Assembly: GCA_029259595.1 (NCBI GenBank) | Contig: JAJDEW010000115.1 | Coordinates: forward strand, 230,449-294,448 | Source: Planctomycetota bacterium | GTDB lineage: Bacteria > Planctomycetota > UBA1135 > GCA-002686595 | DNA length: 64,000 nucleotides | Reading direction: 5' to 3' | Shown here: piece after piece, positions 17,484-26,847 of the stretch | Position numbering within the stretch: position 1 is the stretch's first letter | Layout of the letters: every line of letters starts with the position of its first letter | Notes under the pieces: model-generated | What the model was told of the DNA's origin: nothing | The model's database searches: none | Seen by the model: only the letters and a program-made list of their open reading frames with translations | Program-made: the position numbers and the translations under genes

Positions 17484-20333
17484 ATGGTGAACGATACGGA
17501 ACACGGTTGGCGACGGGCGGCCGGAGGGCGGTGGATCGCCGGAGTCTCAGGAGCGGTCGGGAGGCGCCTCGGACTGCCCGTGGCGTCGATCCGCGCGGCC
17601 TTCGTCGGCTTCGCCGCCGGTGGGTGCCTCTTGGCCCTGTCGGTGGCCGTCTTCGATGGGGCGCTCTTCGGGGGCCTTGCGGATGGAGTCCGCATCCCCC
17701 TGATCGCCTTCGGCCTGACAGCGGCGTTCCTGTATCCGCTGCTGGCCCTGCTGCTACCCGACGAGTTCGAGCCCGCGCGCTGGAACTTCGCGAGTGCCGC
17801 CGGAGCGGTGGGCCTCCTGATGCTGCTCGGGCAGGTGCTGGGCAACCTGCTGACGCCCTACTGGGACACGGCCAAGGCGGCCTGGATCGAGCGCGGCAAT
17901 TCCGGGTGGTTCACGTGGTTCGGCGACTACCAACGCGAGGTCGGCTTCGGGGCGAAGGACGTGGTCTTCGCGCTCTTCCTGCTGTCCAGCGTGGTGTTCG
18001 TTTGGCTCCAGCGCACGGCGATCCGACGCTTCTTCCGCTCGATGAACGTCGGGGTCAGTCTCGTGACCCTGTCCACCCTCGCGGTGGGCGTGGGCGTGCT
18101 CGTGCCGCAGATCGACGGATTCGAGGATCCGGACCAGCGGGTCGACTTCGAGAAGGAGTACGCGGACTACGTCGTCTTCAAGGACAAGGGCTATCAGAAG
18201 CTGCCGCTCGAGCTGCAGGATCGCAATGAGCAGTACCAGGCCTTCCGGTGGGCCGAGGGCTACTTCCTGTACCACATGCTGCACCTGTACGGGATCGGCA
18301 TGCCGAGTGCGGACCTGTCGCCGCAGATGGTGGACGGGCTCGAGCGCTTCGGCACCAAGTACGGGCGCGAGGAGGCGGAGAACCGCCGCAAGCAGATGGC
18401 CGCGGCCTTTACCGGACGCGAGAAGCTGCAGGAGATCGGTGCCTTCATTCACCGCAACGAAGACGCGTTCTGGCGCGCCTTCGAGATCTCGACGCTCCTG
18501 CACCTGAACCGGACCTACAAGGCGCACTGGTTCACGACCCTGCTGACGCTGCTCGGCGTCGCCATCTTCCTCAACACCTTCAAGGGGCGGCCGAAGCAGT
18601 GGTTCTCGGTCCAGAAGTTCGGCTTCTTCACGGTGCACATGGGGATGATGGTGCTCCTGCTCGGTGGAGCGACGAGCAAGCTCTTCACCGACCGTGGGAT
18701 CCTGCACCTGTTCCTGGGCGAGCCCGGGTCGAATACGTACTGGCGGCACTACCGCAACGACGAGCTGGCGCGGATGCCGTTCACCGTGCGCCTCGATGAA
18801 TTCGCGCGGAAGGACTGGATGGCGCTCGAGGTGCACTTCCTCAAGGAAGACTTCGCTTCGCGCCCGCCGCGCTACACCCTGTGGGAGGGGCGGGAGATCG
18901 AGCTCGATCACGTCCCGCAGGATGCCGACGCGACCGAAGTGCGGCTCGAGGAAACGACGCGGCCGCGCATTGCGCTGCGCGTGAAGGAGCTCTACGACCG
19001 GGTCTCGATCGGGGCGACGCAGGTGATCGAGTCGCAGAACGAGAACTTCCCGCCCGTCGCAGGCATCGAGGTCGATCTGCCGCGGGAGGGCCACTCGGCC
19101 GACGACGGACACGACCATGCGGTTCGCGGCTACCTGCAGCCCATGTCGGAGGCGCAGCAGCGCTTCCGAGACGAGGTCTTCCGCGACGTCGCAGGCGGCT
19201 TTCGCCTGGCCGCGTCCTACGGTGACGATCCGGAGCGGCTCTTTCCGCCGCTCTCGAACGGTTCGCCGGGGCAAGTCCTGGGGCAACTGCACGTCTCGGT
19301 GGCCGGTGAAGCGGACGGTGCTCAGGTGGCCTATCCCGTGCGGCTGGGCGAGGAATTCGAGGTCACCGGCGGTTTCCGTCTGCGCGTGTACGACGCGACG
19401 ACCGACCTGCGGATGGAGACGACCAACGGCTACTCGAGCACGCATCCCCTGCCGCTCGAAGAGCAGCCGTACCAGCTCTGCGCGACCTACGTCGAGATCA
19501 CACCGCCGGAAGGCGGACCGTCCGAACGCCGGGTCGTGATCGAGGGCATCGATTCGGCGCAACGCGGCGATCAGGGCAACTTCCAGTACGCGGACGTGTT
19601 CCTGAACCTGACCTGGGACAACTGGACCTCGCCGGGGCCTCCTCGGTTCCTGATGCACTGGTCGAAGAGCTCTGCTCCGGTCTTGCTCGGTCAGGACGGG
19701 AGTCGCCACACGATCGAGCTCGGACAGCGCCTCGAACTACCGGGGCCCACTCCCGTCGTCGCGGCCGACTTCTTTCACCACGGTGAGTTCGAGAACAGCC
19801 TGGAATTCCACGAGAACGAAATCGTGGACGGCTGGGATTCGGACTTCTACGCGCGGACACCGCGCGGGCTCGTGGTCGACGTGGTTCACGAGCCGGGGAC
19901 GCCGGAAGAGCGCGTCGAGACGATTCGGATGGCCACGACGCAGCAGGACCAGCTCAATCTCTGGTTCTCGCCGGACGGGCGCTTTGCGCTCTACTTCACG
20001 GAGAACAGCGAGATGCTGCCCTTCGAGTGGCGCAGTGTCCTGAGCATCCTGGAAGAGGACAACTCCGGCAAGCTGTACGAGGTTCCGCTCGGCAGCGAGG
20101 CCGAGCGCGAGATTCGCGTCAACGACTACTTCTTCTACAAGGGCTACCGGTTCTTCCAGACGAACGCCATTCCCGAGGAACCGAAGTACTCGGGCATCGG
20201 TGTCGTCTACGACCCCGGCATTCCGATCGTTCTGTTCGGGATGTACACGGTGATCGCCGGAACCGTGATCGCCTTCCTGATCCGACCCGTGGTGTTGGCA
20301 CGCCGCGAAGCGAAGAAAGGAGCTGCAGCATGA
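17484..20333 (+). CDS. resB: PspC-like domain fused to a ResB/Ccs1-type cytochrome c maturation protein
   Basis: A 949-residue membrane protein. Residues about 8-60 (WRRAAGGRWIAGVSGAVGRRLGLPVASIRAAFV...) match the PspC domain pattern of a GRWIAGV turn followed by a membrane helix; three or more helices follow. From about residue 350 it becomes ResB/Ccs1-like: VHMGMMVLLLGGATSKLF, a long periplasmic beta-rich region, then INDYFFYKGYRFFQTN-type segment and a last C-terminal membrane helix. With the adjacent CcsA it should form the System II haem lyase that attaches haem to apocytochromes c outside the membrane. It is longer than usual ResB. A final Arg/Lys-rich tail ends at the ccsA start (ATGA overlap). 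Confidence 0.8.
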   Translation: MVNDTEHGWRRAAGGRWIAGVSGAVGRRLGLPVASIRAAFVGFAAGGCLLALSVAVFDGALFGGLADGVRIPLIAFGLTAAFLYPLLALLLPDEFEPARWNFASAAGAVGLLMLLGQVLGNLLTPYWDTAKAAWIERGNSGWFTWFGDYQREVGFGAKDVVFALFLLSSVVFVWLQRTAIRRFFRSMNVGVSLVTLSTLAVGVGVLVPQIDGFEDPDQRVDFEKEYADYVVFKDKGYQKLPLELQDRNEQYQAFRWAEGYFLYHMLHLYGIGMPSADLSPQMVDGLERFGTKYGREEAENRRKQMAAAFTGREKLQEIGAFIHRNEDAFWRAFEISTLLHLNRTYKAHWFTTLLTLLGVAIFLNTFKGRPKQWFSVQKFGFFTVHMGMMVLLLGGATSKLFTDRGILHLFLGEPGSNTYWRHYRNDELARMPFTVRLDEFARKDWMALEVHFLKEDFASRPPRYTLWEGREIELDHVPQDADATEVRLEETTRPRIALRVKELYDRVSIGATQVIESQNENFPPVAGIEVDLPREGHSADDGHDHAVRGYLQPMSEAQQRFRDEVFRDVAGGFRLAASYGDDPERLFPPLSNGSPGQVLGQLHVSVAGEADGAQVAYPVRLGEEFEVTGGFRLRVYDATTDLRMETTNGYSSTHPLPLEEQPYQLCATYVEITPPEGGPSERRVVIEGIDSAQRGDQGNFQYADVFLNLTWDNWTSPGPPRFLMHWSKSSAPVLLGQDGSRHTIELGQRLELPGPTPVVAADFFHHGEFENSLEFHENEIVDGWDSDFYARTPRGLVVDVVHEPGTPEERVETIRMATTQQDQLNLWFSPDGRFALYFTENSEMLPFEWRSVLSILEEDNSGKLYEVPLGSEAEREIRVNDYFFYKGYRFFQTNAIPEEPKYSGIGVVYDPGIPIVLFGMYTVIAGTVIAFLIRPVVLARREAKKGAAA

Positions 20334-21514
20334 ACGCCTGGATCGAATCCGTCGACGTCACCCTCGGGTGGTTGAACGCCTCGGGCTTTTGGCTGCGTGT
20401 GACGAACGTGCTCTGCGCGCTCGGCATCGTCGGAGCGGCCGTCTCGGGCTGGACGCACTACAGGCAGTCGCAGCGCGTCCGAGCGGGTTCCTCTCCGGGA
20501 CGCAACCCCTTCTCGGGCCTGACGATGGTCCTGCTCGCCGGTGCGATCACGGCGATCTCGATCTCGGTGTGGAACCGCTACATCGAGGTCAATCACTTCC
20601 CGAGCCAGACGATGAGCGAGGTGCTGGTGATGTTCAGCCTCTCGCTCCTGGCTTCGATGCTGATCCTGCACTACGCCTTGAAGCTCGAACGCGAGGGCTT
20701 CGGCTGGGCGATCGTGGACGATGCACTGCTGGGACTGATGATGTTCGGGGCCTGGTACACGAACGTCCACACGACGACGCTGTCGACCGCGCAGCGAGAC
20801 CTGCCCCCGGCCCTGCAGTCGTACTGGTTCGCCCCGCACCTCTCGGCGCTGATCTTCAGCTACGGGATGCTGACGCTCGCGGGCCTCGTCTGCCTCGTCT
20901 ACTTCGGGACGCGCTTTTGGTCCGGGGCCTTTCAAGGCGGCTGGTCCAAGCGCACCCAGTGGTTGGTTCCGCTGGTCCTGCTCCTGATTCCCTTCGCCCA
21001 GCTCGCGACGGGGATCGTGCTCCTGCTCGTGGGGGCGGTCTTCGTCGCCCTCAAGGTCTTCGGGGCCTTGCCCGAGAAGACGGCGCTGAACGACATGGAG
21101 CGCGTGCTCGACCGCGTCAGCTATCGCGCTTTCTCCGTGGGGATCCCGTTCTTGACCGCGGGGCTCTTCATGGGGGCCTTCTGGGCGCAGGAGGCTTGGG
21201 CGAACTACTGGGGTTGGGACAGCAAGGAGAACTCCGCGCTGATCACATGGCTCGTGTACGTCGTCTACATTCACCTGCGCATGCTGGGTGGCTACCGTGG
21301 CGAGAAGGCGATGGCCGTGCTCGCCGGAGGTGCCCTGTCCGTGTTCTTGACGTTCCAGATCTTCGGCTACCTGCCCGATAGCCAGAAGAGTCTGCATCGC
21401 TACACGGACGACGGGGTCGTGCCGCGGGAGGGCATGCAAGGGGCAAGCGCCTCTCCCGAACAAGAGGCCAAGCTCGAAGACGGCTCCACGATCTCCTCGG
21501 AAGAACAGCGCTAG
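20330..21514 (+). CDS. ccsA: CcsA/ResC-type cytochrome c haem lyase
   Basis: A 394-residue integral membrane protein with about eight helices. It carries the WWD-type haem-handling motif in a slightly divergent form: [24 protein letters not shown], with conserved histidines in helices on either side (for example LILHYALKL and [13 protein letters not shown]). CcsA is the haem transporter/attachment half of System II; ResB, encoded just upstream and overlapping, is the other half. A GAAAGGAG ribosome-binding site precedes the ATG. A polar Ser/Glu-rich C-terminal tail of about 35 residues follows the last helix. Confidence 0.9.
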   Translation: MNAWIESVDVTLGWLNASGFWLRVTNVLCALGIVGAAVSGWTHYRQSQRVRAGSSPGRNPFSGLTMVLLAGAITAISISVWNRYIEVNHFPSQTMSEVLVMFSLSLLASMLILHYALKLEREGFGWAIVDDALLGLMMFGAWYTNVHTTTLSTAQRDLPPALQSYWFAPHLSALIFSYGMLTLAGLVCLVYFGTRFWSGAFQGGWSKRTQWLVPLVLLLIPFAQLATGIVLLLVGAVFVALKVFGALPEKTALNDMERVLDRVSYRAFSVGIPFLTAGLFMGAFWAQEAWANYWGWDSKENSALITWLVYVVYIHLRMLGGYRGEKAMAVLAGGALSVFLTFQIFGYLPDSQKSLHRYTDDGVVPREGMQGASASPEQEAKLEDGSTISSEEQR

Positions 21515-21521
21515 GTGTCCC

Positions 21522-22412
21522 GTGACGAAAACGGAAGCGAAGCAAGCGGTGCAGATTCTCGACGGTAAGGCGACGGCTTTGGCCGTGCGTGCGGACGTCG
21601 CCCTGAAGGTGCAGGCCTTGAAGGCACATGGGGTTGCTCCCGGCCTGAGCGTGGTCCTGGTCGGTGAGGATCCCGCGAGTCAGGTCTATGTGCGCAACAA
21701 GGACCGCGCTGCAACCGCGGCTGGCATCGCCGTTCGCCAGATCACCTTGCCGGCCAGCACGACCCAGGCCGAACTCTTGGCGACCGTGGCTGATCTGAAC
21801 GCGGACGACGCCGTTCACGGGATCCTGGTTCAGTTGCCCTTGCCGAAGGGGCTGGACGCGGACGCGATCGTCGCCACGCTGGATCCCGCCAAGGACGTCG
21901 ACGGACTTCACCCTGCGAACGTGGCCGCGCTCTGGACCGGCGCGGAGGGCCTCGTGCCCTGCACGCCGGCCGGATGCATCGAGCTCCTGGACCGCCACGA
22001 GATCCCGATCGCCGGGCGCCGCGCCGTGGTCATCGGTCGTTCGATGCTGGTGGGCAAGCCGCTGGCGGCGCTGCTCCTGGCTCGCAACGCGACGGTGACC
22101 ATCTGTCACTCCCGGACCGAGGATCTGCCCGCCGTCACGCGAGCGGCCGACATCGTCGTCGCGGCGGTGGGACGGGCCCGCATGGTCCGCGGGGATTGGA
22201 TTCGGCCGGGAGCCACCGTGCTCGACGTCGGCATCAACCGCGGAGACGACGGGCGCTTGGTCGGGGACGTGCACTTTCCGGAAGCGCGGGAAGTGGCCGG
22301 TGCGATCACTCCGGTCCCGGGGGGCGTCGGTCCCATGACGATCGCGATGCTTCTCTCGAACACCGCACGGGCGGCGGCTCGCCTGGGCTCGATTCCCTGG
22401 GAACGGCTCTAG
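21522..22412 (+). CDS. folD: Bifunctional methylenetetrahydrofolate dehydrogenase/cyclohydrolase
   Basis: Interconverts 5,10-methylene-THF and 10-formyl-THF. The 296-residue length is standard. Signature segments are [12 protein letters not shown] with catalytic Lys60, [27 protein letters not shown], the dinucleotide-binding [18 protein letters not shown], and the C-terminal [19 protein letters not shown] start at 21522 lies 7 nt after ccsA, so the two are probably cotranscribed although their functions are unrelated. Confidence 0.96.
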   Translation: MTKTEAKQAVQILDGKATALAVRADVALKVQALKAHGVAPGLSVVLVGEDPASQVYVRNKDRAATAAGIAVRQITLPASTTQAELLATVADLNADDAVHGILVQLPLPKGLDADAIVATLDPAKDVDGLHPANVAALWTGAEGLVPCTPAGCIELLDRHEIPIAGRRAVVIGRSMLVGKPLAALLLARNATVTICHSRTEDLPAVTRAADIVVAAVGRARMVRGDWIRPGATVLDVGINRGDDGRLVGDVHFPEAREVAGAITPVPGGVGPMTIAMLLSNTARAAARLGSIPWERL

Positions 22413-22444
22413 CGCCCATCCTCGAACGGACGATCGCCTAGACC

Positions 22445-23296
22445 ATGCAGGCCAATTGGCAGGATCCGCCCCCTCCGCCCGACCAAGGTGGGGGACGCAT
22501 GCAGTTCGCGATGCCGGCGATGACGCCGGCCGTGAAGCTGATCGTGCTGATCAACGCGGTGGCCTTCCTCGTCACCTTCGCCATCTTCCTGGCCAAGACG
22601 GAGGCGTGGCTGGCGCTGCGGGACGTGCTGGGGCTGAGCCCGGCGCACTGGATCCAATGGGCTCCGATCCTGCCCTTCTGGCAACTGCTGTCGTACGGAT
22701 TCCTGCACGACCCGAGCCGGTTGATGCACATCCTGATGAACATGCTGTTCCTGTACTTCCTGGGAACCATGCTCGAGGCGACCGTCGGGGCCCGCCGCTT
22801 CCTGACGCTGTATCTCTCCGCGATCGTGGTCGCGGGGGCGGCGATGCTCGTCACCGGACTCTTCCAGCACGACCCGTTGCCGACGATCGGGGCCTCGGGG
22901 GGCGTGCTCGCGGTGGTCGTCGCGATGGCCGTGCTGCGTCCGAAGACGCGGGTCATCTTCCTGATCTTCCCGATCACCCTGAAGACGCTGGCGATCCTCT
23001 ACGTGGGGTTGGACGTGTTCGGGGCGCTCATGGAACTGAAGGGGCAGGGCGGCGGGGTGGCGCACATGGCGCACCTGTCGGGCGCGGCCTGGGGCTTCCT
23101 CCTCGCGCGGCGCGGGTGGATCTGGCAGGACCCGTTCCAGGGGCTGCAGCGCTGGCAGGCTCTGCGCGTCGAAGAGAAGGAGCGTGACTCCGAGCGGCGC
23201 CTGGACGAGCTCCTGGCGAAGATCCACCGCGAAGGGATCCAATCGCTCTCCGTCCGAGAGCGGGCGTTCTTGAAGCGGACGTCGAAGCGCCCTTGA
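22445..23296 (+). CDS. Rhomboid-family intramembrane serine protease
   Basis: A 283-residue, six-helix membrane protein. It shows the GASGG motif with catalytic Ser151, the partner histidine in HMAHLSGAAWG (His207 or His210, with His210 fitting the helix-6 HxxG pattern), and the helix-2 HILMNM oxyanion segment (His95, Asn99). A cytoplasmic C-terminal tail of about 60 residues is charged and predicted helical (VEEKERDSERRLDELLAKI). The likely role is cleavage of membrane-protein substrates; none is identifiable from the context. It begins 32 nt after folD. Confidence 0.9.
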   Translation: MQANWQDPPPPPDQGGGRMQFAMPAMTPAVKLIVLINAVAFLVTFAIFLAKTEAWLALRDVLGLSPAHWIQWAPILPFWQLLSYGFLHDPSRLMHILMNMLFLYFLGTMLEATVGARRFLTLYLSAIVVAGAAMLVTGLFQHDPLPTIGASGGVLAVVVAMAVLRPKTRVIFLIFPITLKTLAILYVGLDVFGALMELKGQGGGVAHMAHLSGAAWGFLLARRGWIWQDPFQGLQRWQALRVEEKERDSERRLDELLAKIHREGIQSLSVRERAFLKRTSKRP

Positions 23297-23317
23297 ATCC
23301 GGGGGGGGCCGGGAGGT

Positions 23318-23337
23318 CCCGCGGGGAGCGCCGCGGG
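23318..23337 (+). terminator. Hairpin after the rhomboid gene
   Basis: CCCGCGG-ggagcg-CCGCGGG forms a perfect 7-bp G+C stem 22 nt after the rhomboid stop. There is no T tract after it, so rho-independent function is uncertain. Confidence 0.4.
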
Positions 23338-23339
23338 GG

Positions 23340-23368
23340 TTGGGGGGCGGCAGGCTGAGGACTACACT
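23340..23368 (+). promoter_or_regulatory. Possible sigma70-type promoter (TTGGGG-N17-TACACT) for the 23504 gene
   Basis: A TTGGGG hexamer and TACACT are separated by exactly 17 nt. The start codon follows 135 nt downstream. The -10 type matches the one before sucC. Confidence 0.35.
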
Positions 23369-23503
23369 GGGGCGATGCGCCCCGAGGACGCCGCACCTAC
23401 GGCCGTCTTCGCAGTCCCGCTCGAACCCGGCCCCGGCTCGCCTCCCTGCGAGCGGGTTTCGCGTTGCGAGCGGTCGGGCCCGAACCCGAACTCCCGCAGT
23501 TCC

Positions 23504-25543
23504 ATGAATCGACCCCTCCTCTCCGTCCTTCTCATCCCCTTCTTCGGCCTGTGCACCGGCTTCGGCCCCGCTCGCGCTGCGAATGCCGTGGGACCCGTCC
23601 CGCTCCTTCAGGACAAGGAGAGCTTTCGCGATCGCCTCAAGCAGGCCATGCGCATCGGGGACACGAAGGAGATCGAGAAGCTCATCAAGGCCGACCAGAT
23701 CGAGGCCATCGACGAGATTCGACTGCTCTGCGACGCGATCTCGATCCGAACGAACGACGAGTACGAGGAGATGATCGCGGCCTTGAGCAAGGCTTGGAAG
23801 GCGGTCTACCGCTCGGACTTCGTGAACAACGTCTACGAGTTCTATTCCCTGATGCGTCCTGACATCAAACGGGAGCGCCTCAAGATCCAGACCAAGTTCA
23901 ACGCGGACGTGTCGAACTATCTGCGCGCCGAAGGTGCGAAGGACTCCAACGCGCTCGGCCAGATCGGGATGAACTTCTTCGGTTACGCCCAAGCCTTCGA
24001 GCAACTCGGCGACCTCTACAACGCCTCGCAGGGCTACATGTACTACGCGTTGTGCTTCGACGAACGTTTGCGGGGCAAGGATGCCGACCTGAACCGTGCG
24101 TGTGAGGGGTATCGACGTGCGGTCGAGAATCGCAAGGCGGTCGACCTGGAGGACACCTTCTACAACGACTCCAAGACCCGCTTCGAGGCCTTGGAGTTCG
24201 CGGGCTACGGCGATCCGTCGAAGGGGCCGGCCGCGCGAGCGGCCGAGAAGAAGGCCACGGAGGCGACGCACTCGTTCGTCGTCAGTACGACTTTCGAGGT
24301 CTTTCCGGAAGTCATGAAGGTGCAACGTCCCAACTACACTCTCGACGAGATCTACCAGATGTGGCCGTCGGTCAATCTGAAGGGGGTGGGGTCGCGAGCC
24401 ACCTTCGCGTCCTTCTTGGCGGGTGTCGCTTCTCCGACCGTCCTGCGCGAGGGGGCGGCCAAGATCAGCGTCGATACGGACGGGGATGACAAGGGCGACG
24501 TCGAGGTTCCCATGGCCGGGCGCTTCGCGCCGGTGCAGGTCGTGGTCGGAGACGGACAGCCCTGGGCGTTCATCGCGATCACGGGGCAGCAGAGCGACAC
24601 CTACCAGGGCTTCCGCTACAACACCGAGCCGGCGGACGACTACTTGTCGTTGTACGTCGCTCCGGCCGGCAGCGTGGTGGGCATGGTCGGCGAGACTCCC
24701 TTCCGGGTGCTGGACGACAACATGGATGGGGTCTACGGCAGCGGGCCGATCGAGTGGGGCTTCGTCGGACTCCGCGATGGCAGCCTGCAGCCGGACCTCG
24801 ACTCGATCTTGATCGGCAGCGAGAAGATGGCGCGTCCGTGGAGCGAGCACCAGCAGGTCGGGGACACGTGGTACCGCTTCGAGCGTGGCGAGGACTCGGG
24901 CAGCTTCTCGGTCACGCCGACCGAGGTGAAGACCGGCTTCATGAAGCTCACGTTCAAGGGCGGCAAGCCGGACTGGCTCGTGGTTCAGGGCAATACGAAC
25001 GAGAACGACTTCTTCCTGCTCGAGCCGGGCAAGAAGGTCGAGCTTCCCGAGGGCCAGTACAAGCTGTACTCGGGCCAGCTCAGCAAGGGCAAGGGGGCTC
25101 AGACGGCGAAAGCGCTGATCCTCCCCGGCGAGCGGGAACTGCACTGGGACGTCTACGCCGGCGAAACGGTCGACGTGGAGTTGGGCTCGCCCTTCTCGTT
25201 CGACTTTTCGTTCCGCCAAGACGACACGTCCTTCACGGTGGAAGGTGCGAGCGTCGTCGTGACGGGGAAGGCCGGCGAAACGTATCAGCGACTGTGGAAC
25301 TGCGTGGCTCAGCCGGAGGTCAGCACCCGGCGCGTGGGCTCGAAGAAGGGCAAGGACGCGGGCAACATGCGGCCGGCCCAGAGCCAGGAAGAGCTCACGG
25401 ATTCGGGCAACGACTTCAGCGTCGCCTGGCGCCCCTTCGACTTCACCGAAGAGAAGCGCTCGGACGACCCGATCGAGGTGCAGCTCTTCTCGAAGAAGAA
25501 CAAGCTCTTCGGCAAGATCGAATCAGACTGGAAGGCGGAGTAA
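23504..25543 (+). CDS. Large secreted protein of unknown function with helical N-terminal half and DxDxDG-like loops
   Basis: A 679-residue protein. The ATG at 23504 gives a clear signal peptide (MNRPLLSVLLIPFFGL...ARA, cleavage near ANA). The N-terminal half (about residues 30-260) is helical and TPR-like in feel: repeated EIEKLIKADQIEAI, QAFEQLGDLYNASQGYMYYAL. The C-terminal half is beta-rich with two acidic, EF-hand-like loops, DTDGDDKGDVE and LDDNMDGVYG, that could bind calcium. It ends KSDWKAE-like with no anchor. No family recognised. serS follows 7 nt later. The upstream in-frame extension to 23375 was rejected because it lacks a signal peptide and reads as spacer. Confidence 0.7.
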   Translation: MNRPLLSVLLIPFFGLCTGFGPARAANAVGPVPLLQDKESFRDRLKQAMRIGDTKEIEKLIKADQIEAIDEIRLLCDAISIRTNDEYEEMIAALSKAWKAVYRSDFVNNVYEFYSLMRPDIKRERLKIQTKFNADVSNYLRAEGAKDSNALGQIGMNFFGYAQAFEQLGDLYNASQGYMYYALCFDERLRGKDADLNRACEGYRRAVENRKAVDLEDTFYNDSKTRFEALEFAGYGDPSKGPAARAAEKKATEATHSFVVSTTFEVFPEVMKVQRPNYTLDEIYQMWPSVNLKGVGSRATFASFLAGVASPTVLREGAAKISVDTDGDDKGDVEVPMAGRFAPVQVVVGDGQPWAFIAITGQQSDTYQGFRYNTEPADDYLSLYVAPAGSVVGMVGETPFRVLDDNMDGVYGSGPIEWGFVGLRDGSLQPDLDSILIGSEKMARPWSEHQQVGDTWYRFERGEDSGSFSVTPTEVKTGFMKLTFKGGKPDWLVVQGNTNENDFFLLEPGKKVELPEGQYKLYSGQLSKGKGAQTAKALILPGERELHWDVYAGETVDVELGSPFSFDFSFRQDDTSFTVEGASVVVTGKAGETYQRLWNCVAQPEVSTRRVGSKKGKDAGNMRPAQSQEELTDSGNDFSVAWRPFDFTEEKRSDDPIEVQLFSKKNKLFGKIESDWKAE

Positions 25544-25550
25544 AGCGCGC

Positions 25551-26828
25551 GTGCTCGATCTCAAGTTCATCCGACAAAACCCCGAGTTGGTCAAGGCCGG
25601 GGCGATCAAGAAGCACGTGAAGTGCGACGTCGACCGACTGCTGGAGCTCGACGCGACCAAGCGTGAGCTGGGGCAGAAGGTCGACGAGCTCCGTGCACGC
25701 CAGCGTGAGGCGGGCAAGGCCATCTCGAAGGCCGAACCCAGCTCGCGCGCGGCTTTGCTCGAGGCCCAGAAGACCCTGAAGGCCGAGCTCAAGGAGCTGG
25801 AAGACTCGCTGGGCGCTCTGGCCACCGAAATCGAGACCCTGCACCTCGAGGTCCCGAACGTTCCGGCGGAGGGTGTTCCGGACGGGCGCGACGAGGCCGA
25901 CAACGTGGAGATCGAACGGGTCGGTGATCCGCCACGCTTCGACTTCGAGGCGAAGGACCACATCGATCTGGCGACGGCGCAGGGCTGGCTCGACATCGAG
26001 GCGGGCGCGCGGCTCGCGGGGAGTCGCAACTATGTCCTGATCGGCGACCTCGCACGGCTCGAGAACGCCGTGATGAACTTCGCGCTGGACCACATGCTGA
26101 ACAAGGGCTTCGTGCCGCTGTCCGTGCCGATGCTGGTCCGGCGTGAACCCCTGTTGGGAACGGGCTATTTTCCCGGGGGAGAAGAGCAGACCTATCGAAC
26201 CGACGACCGGGACGAGTTGTATCTCGCGGGTACGTCGGAGGTGCCGGTGACGGCGTTCCACAGCGGCGAGATCCTCGCCTGCGAAGACCTGCCCAAGCTC
26301 TACGTCGCGCGCACGACCTGCTATCGCCGCGAGGCAGGAACCTACGGGAAGGACACGAAGGGCATCTATCGCGTCCATCAGTTCCAGAAGGTCGAGCAGG
26401 TCGTCATCGATGTCGCCGACGAGGAGCGCTCGATCGAGCACCATCGTTCGATCTTGTCCAACTCGAAGGAGCTCCTGCATGCCTTCGAGTTGCCGTACCG
26501 CGTCGTCAACGTCTGTGGCGGCGACCTGGGCGTTCCGCACGTTCAGAAGTTCGACATCGAGACTTGGATGCCCGGGCGGGACGCGTACGGCGAGACGCAT
26601 TCGGCCTCACGCTTCTACGACTACCAGGCCAGGCGGCTCCAGCTCCGCTACCGAGATCCGGAGGGGAAGGTGCGCGTCTGCCACACTCTCAACAACACGG
26701 TGGCCGCGAGCACCCGGCTGTTGATCGCCTTGCTCGAGAATCACCAGCAAGGAGACGGCCGCGTTCACGTCCCGGAAGCCTTGCGGCCGTACATGGGCGG
26801 AATGGCGCTGATCGGCCGGACGCTCTGA
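25551..26828 (+). CDS. serS: Seryl-tRNA synthetase
   Basis: Charges tRNA-Ser. The 425-residue protein begins MLDLKFIRQNPELV, followed by the long N-terminal coiled-coil arm (residues about 30-100) that grips the tRNA long variable arm. Class II motifs are present: motif 2 in LYVARTTCYRREAGTYGKDTKGIYRVHQF and motif 3 in NNTVAASTRLLIALLENHQ...GGMALIGR. The start is a GTG at 25551 with GGAG about 10 nt upstream, inside the end of the preceding gene. It is convergent with the gsp operon. Confidence 0.97.
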   Translation: MLDLKFIRQNPELVKAGAIKKHVKCDVDRLLELDATKRELGQKVDELRARQREAGKAISKAEPSSRAALLEAQKTLKAELKELEDSLGALATEIETLHLEVPNVPAEGVPDGRDEADNVEIERVGDPPRFDFEAKDHIDLATAQGWLDIEAGARLAGSRNYVLIGDLARLENAVMNFALDHMLNKGFVPLSVPMLVRREPLLGTGYFPGGEEQTYRTDDRDELYLAGTSEVPVTAFHSGEILACEDLPKLYVARTTCYRREAGTYGKDTKGIYRVHQFQKVEQVVIDVADEERSIEHHRSILSNSKELLHAFELPYRVVNVCGGDLGVPHVQKFDIETWMPGRDAYGETHSASRFYDYQARRLQLRYRDPEGKVRVCHTLNNTVAASTRLLIALLENHQQGDGRVHVPEALRPYMGGMALIGRTL

Positions 26829-26847
26829 GGCCGCGGCGGGCAGCGGG

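Noticed and set aside
22409..25219. 936-residue minus-strand open frame
   Set aside because: Antisense shadow of the rhomboid and secreted-protein genes.
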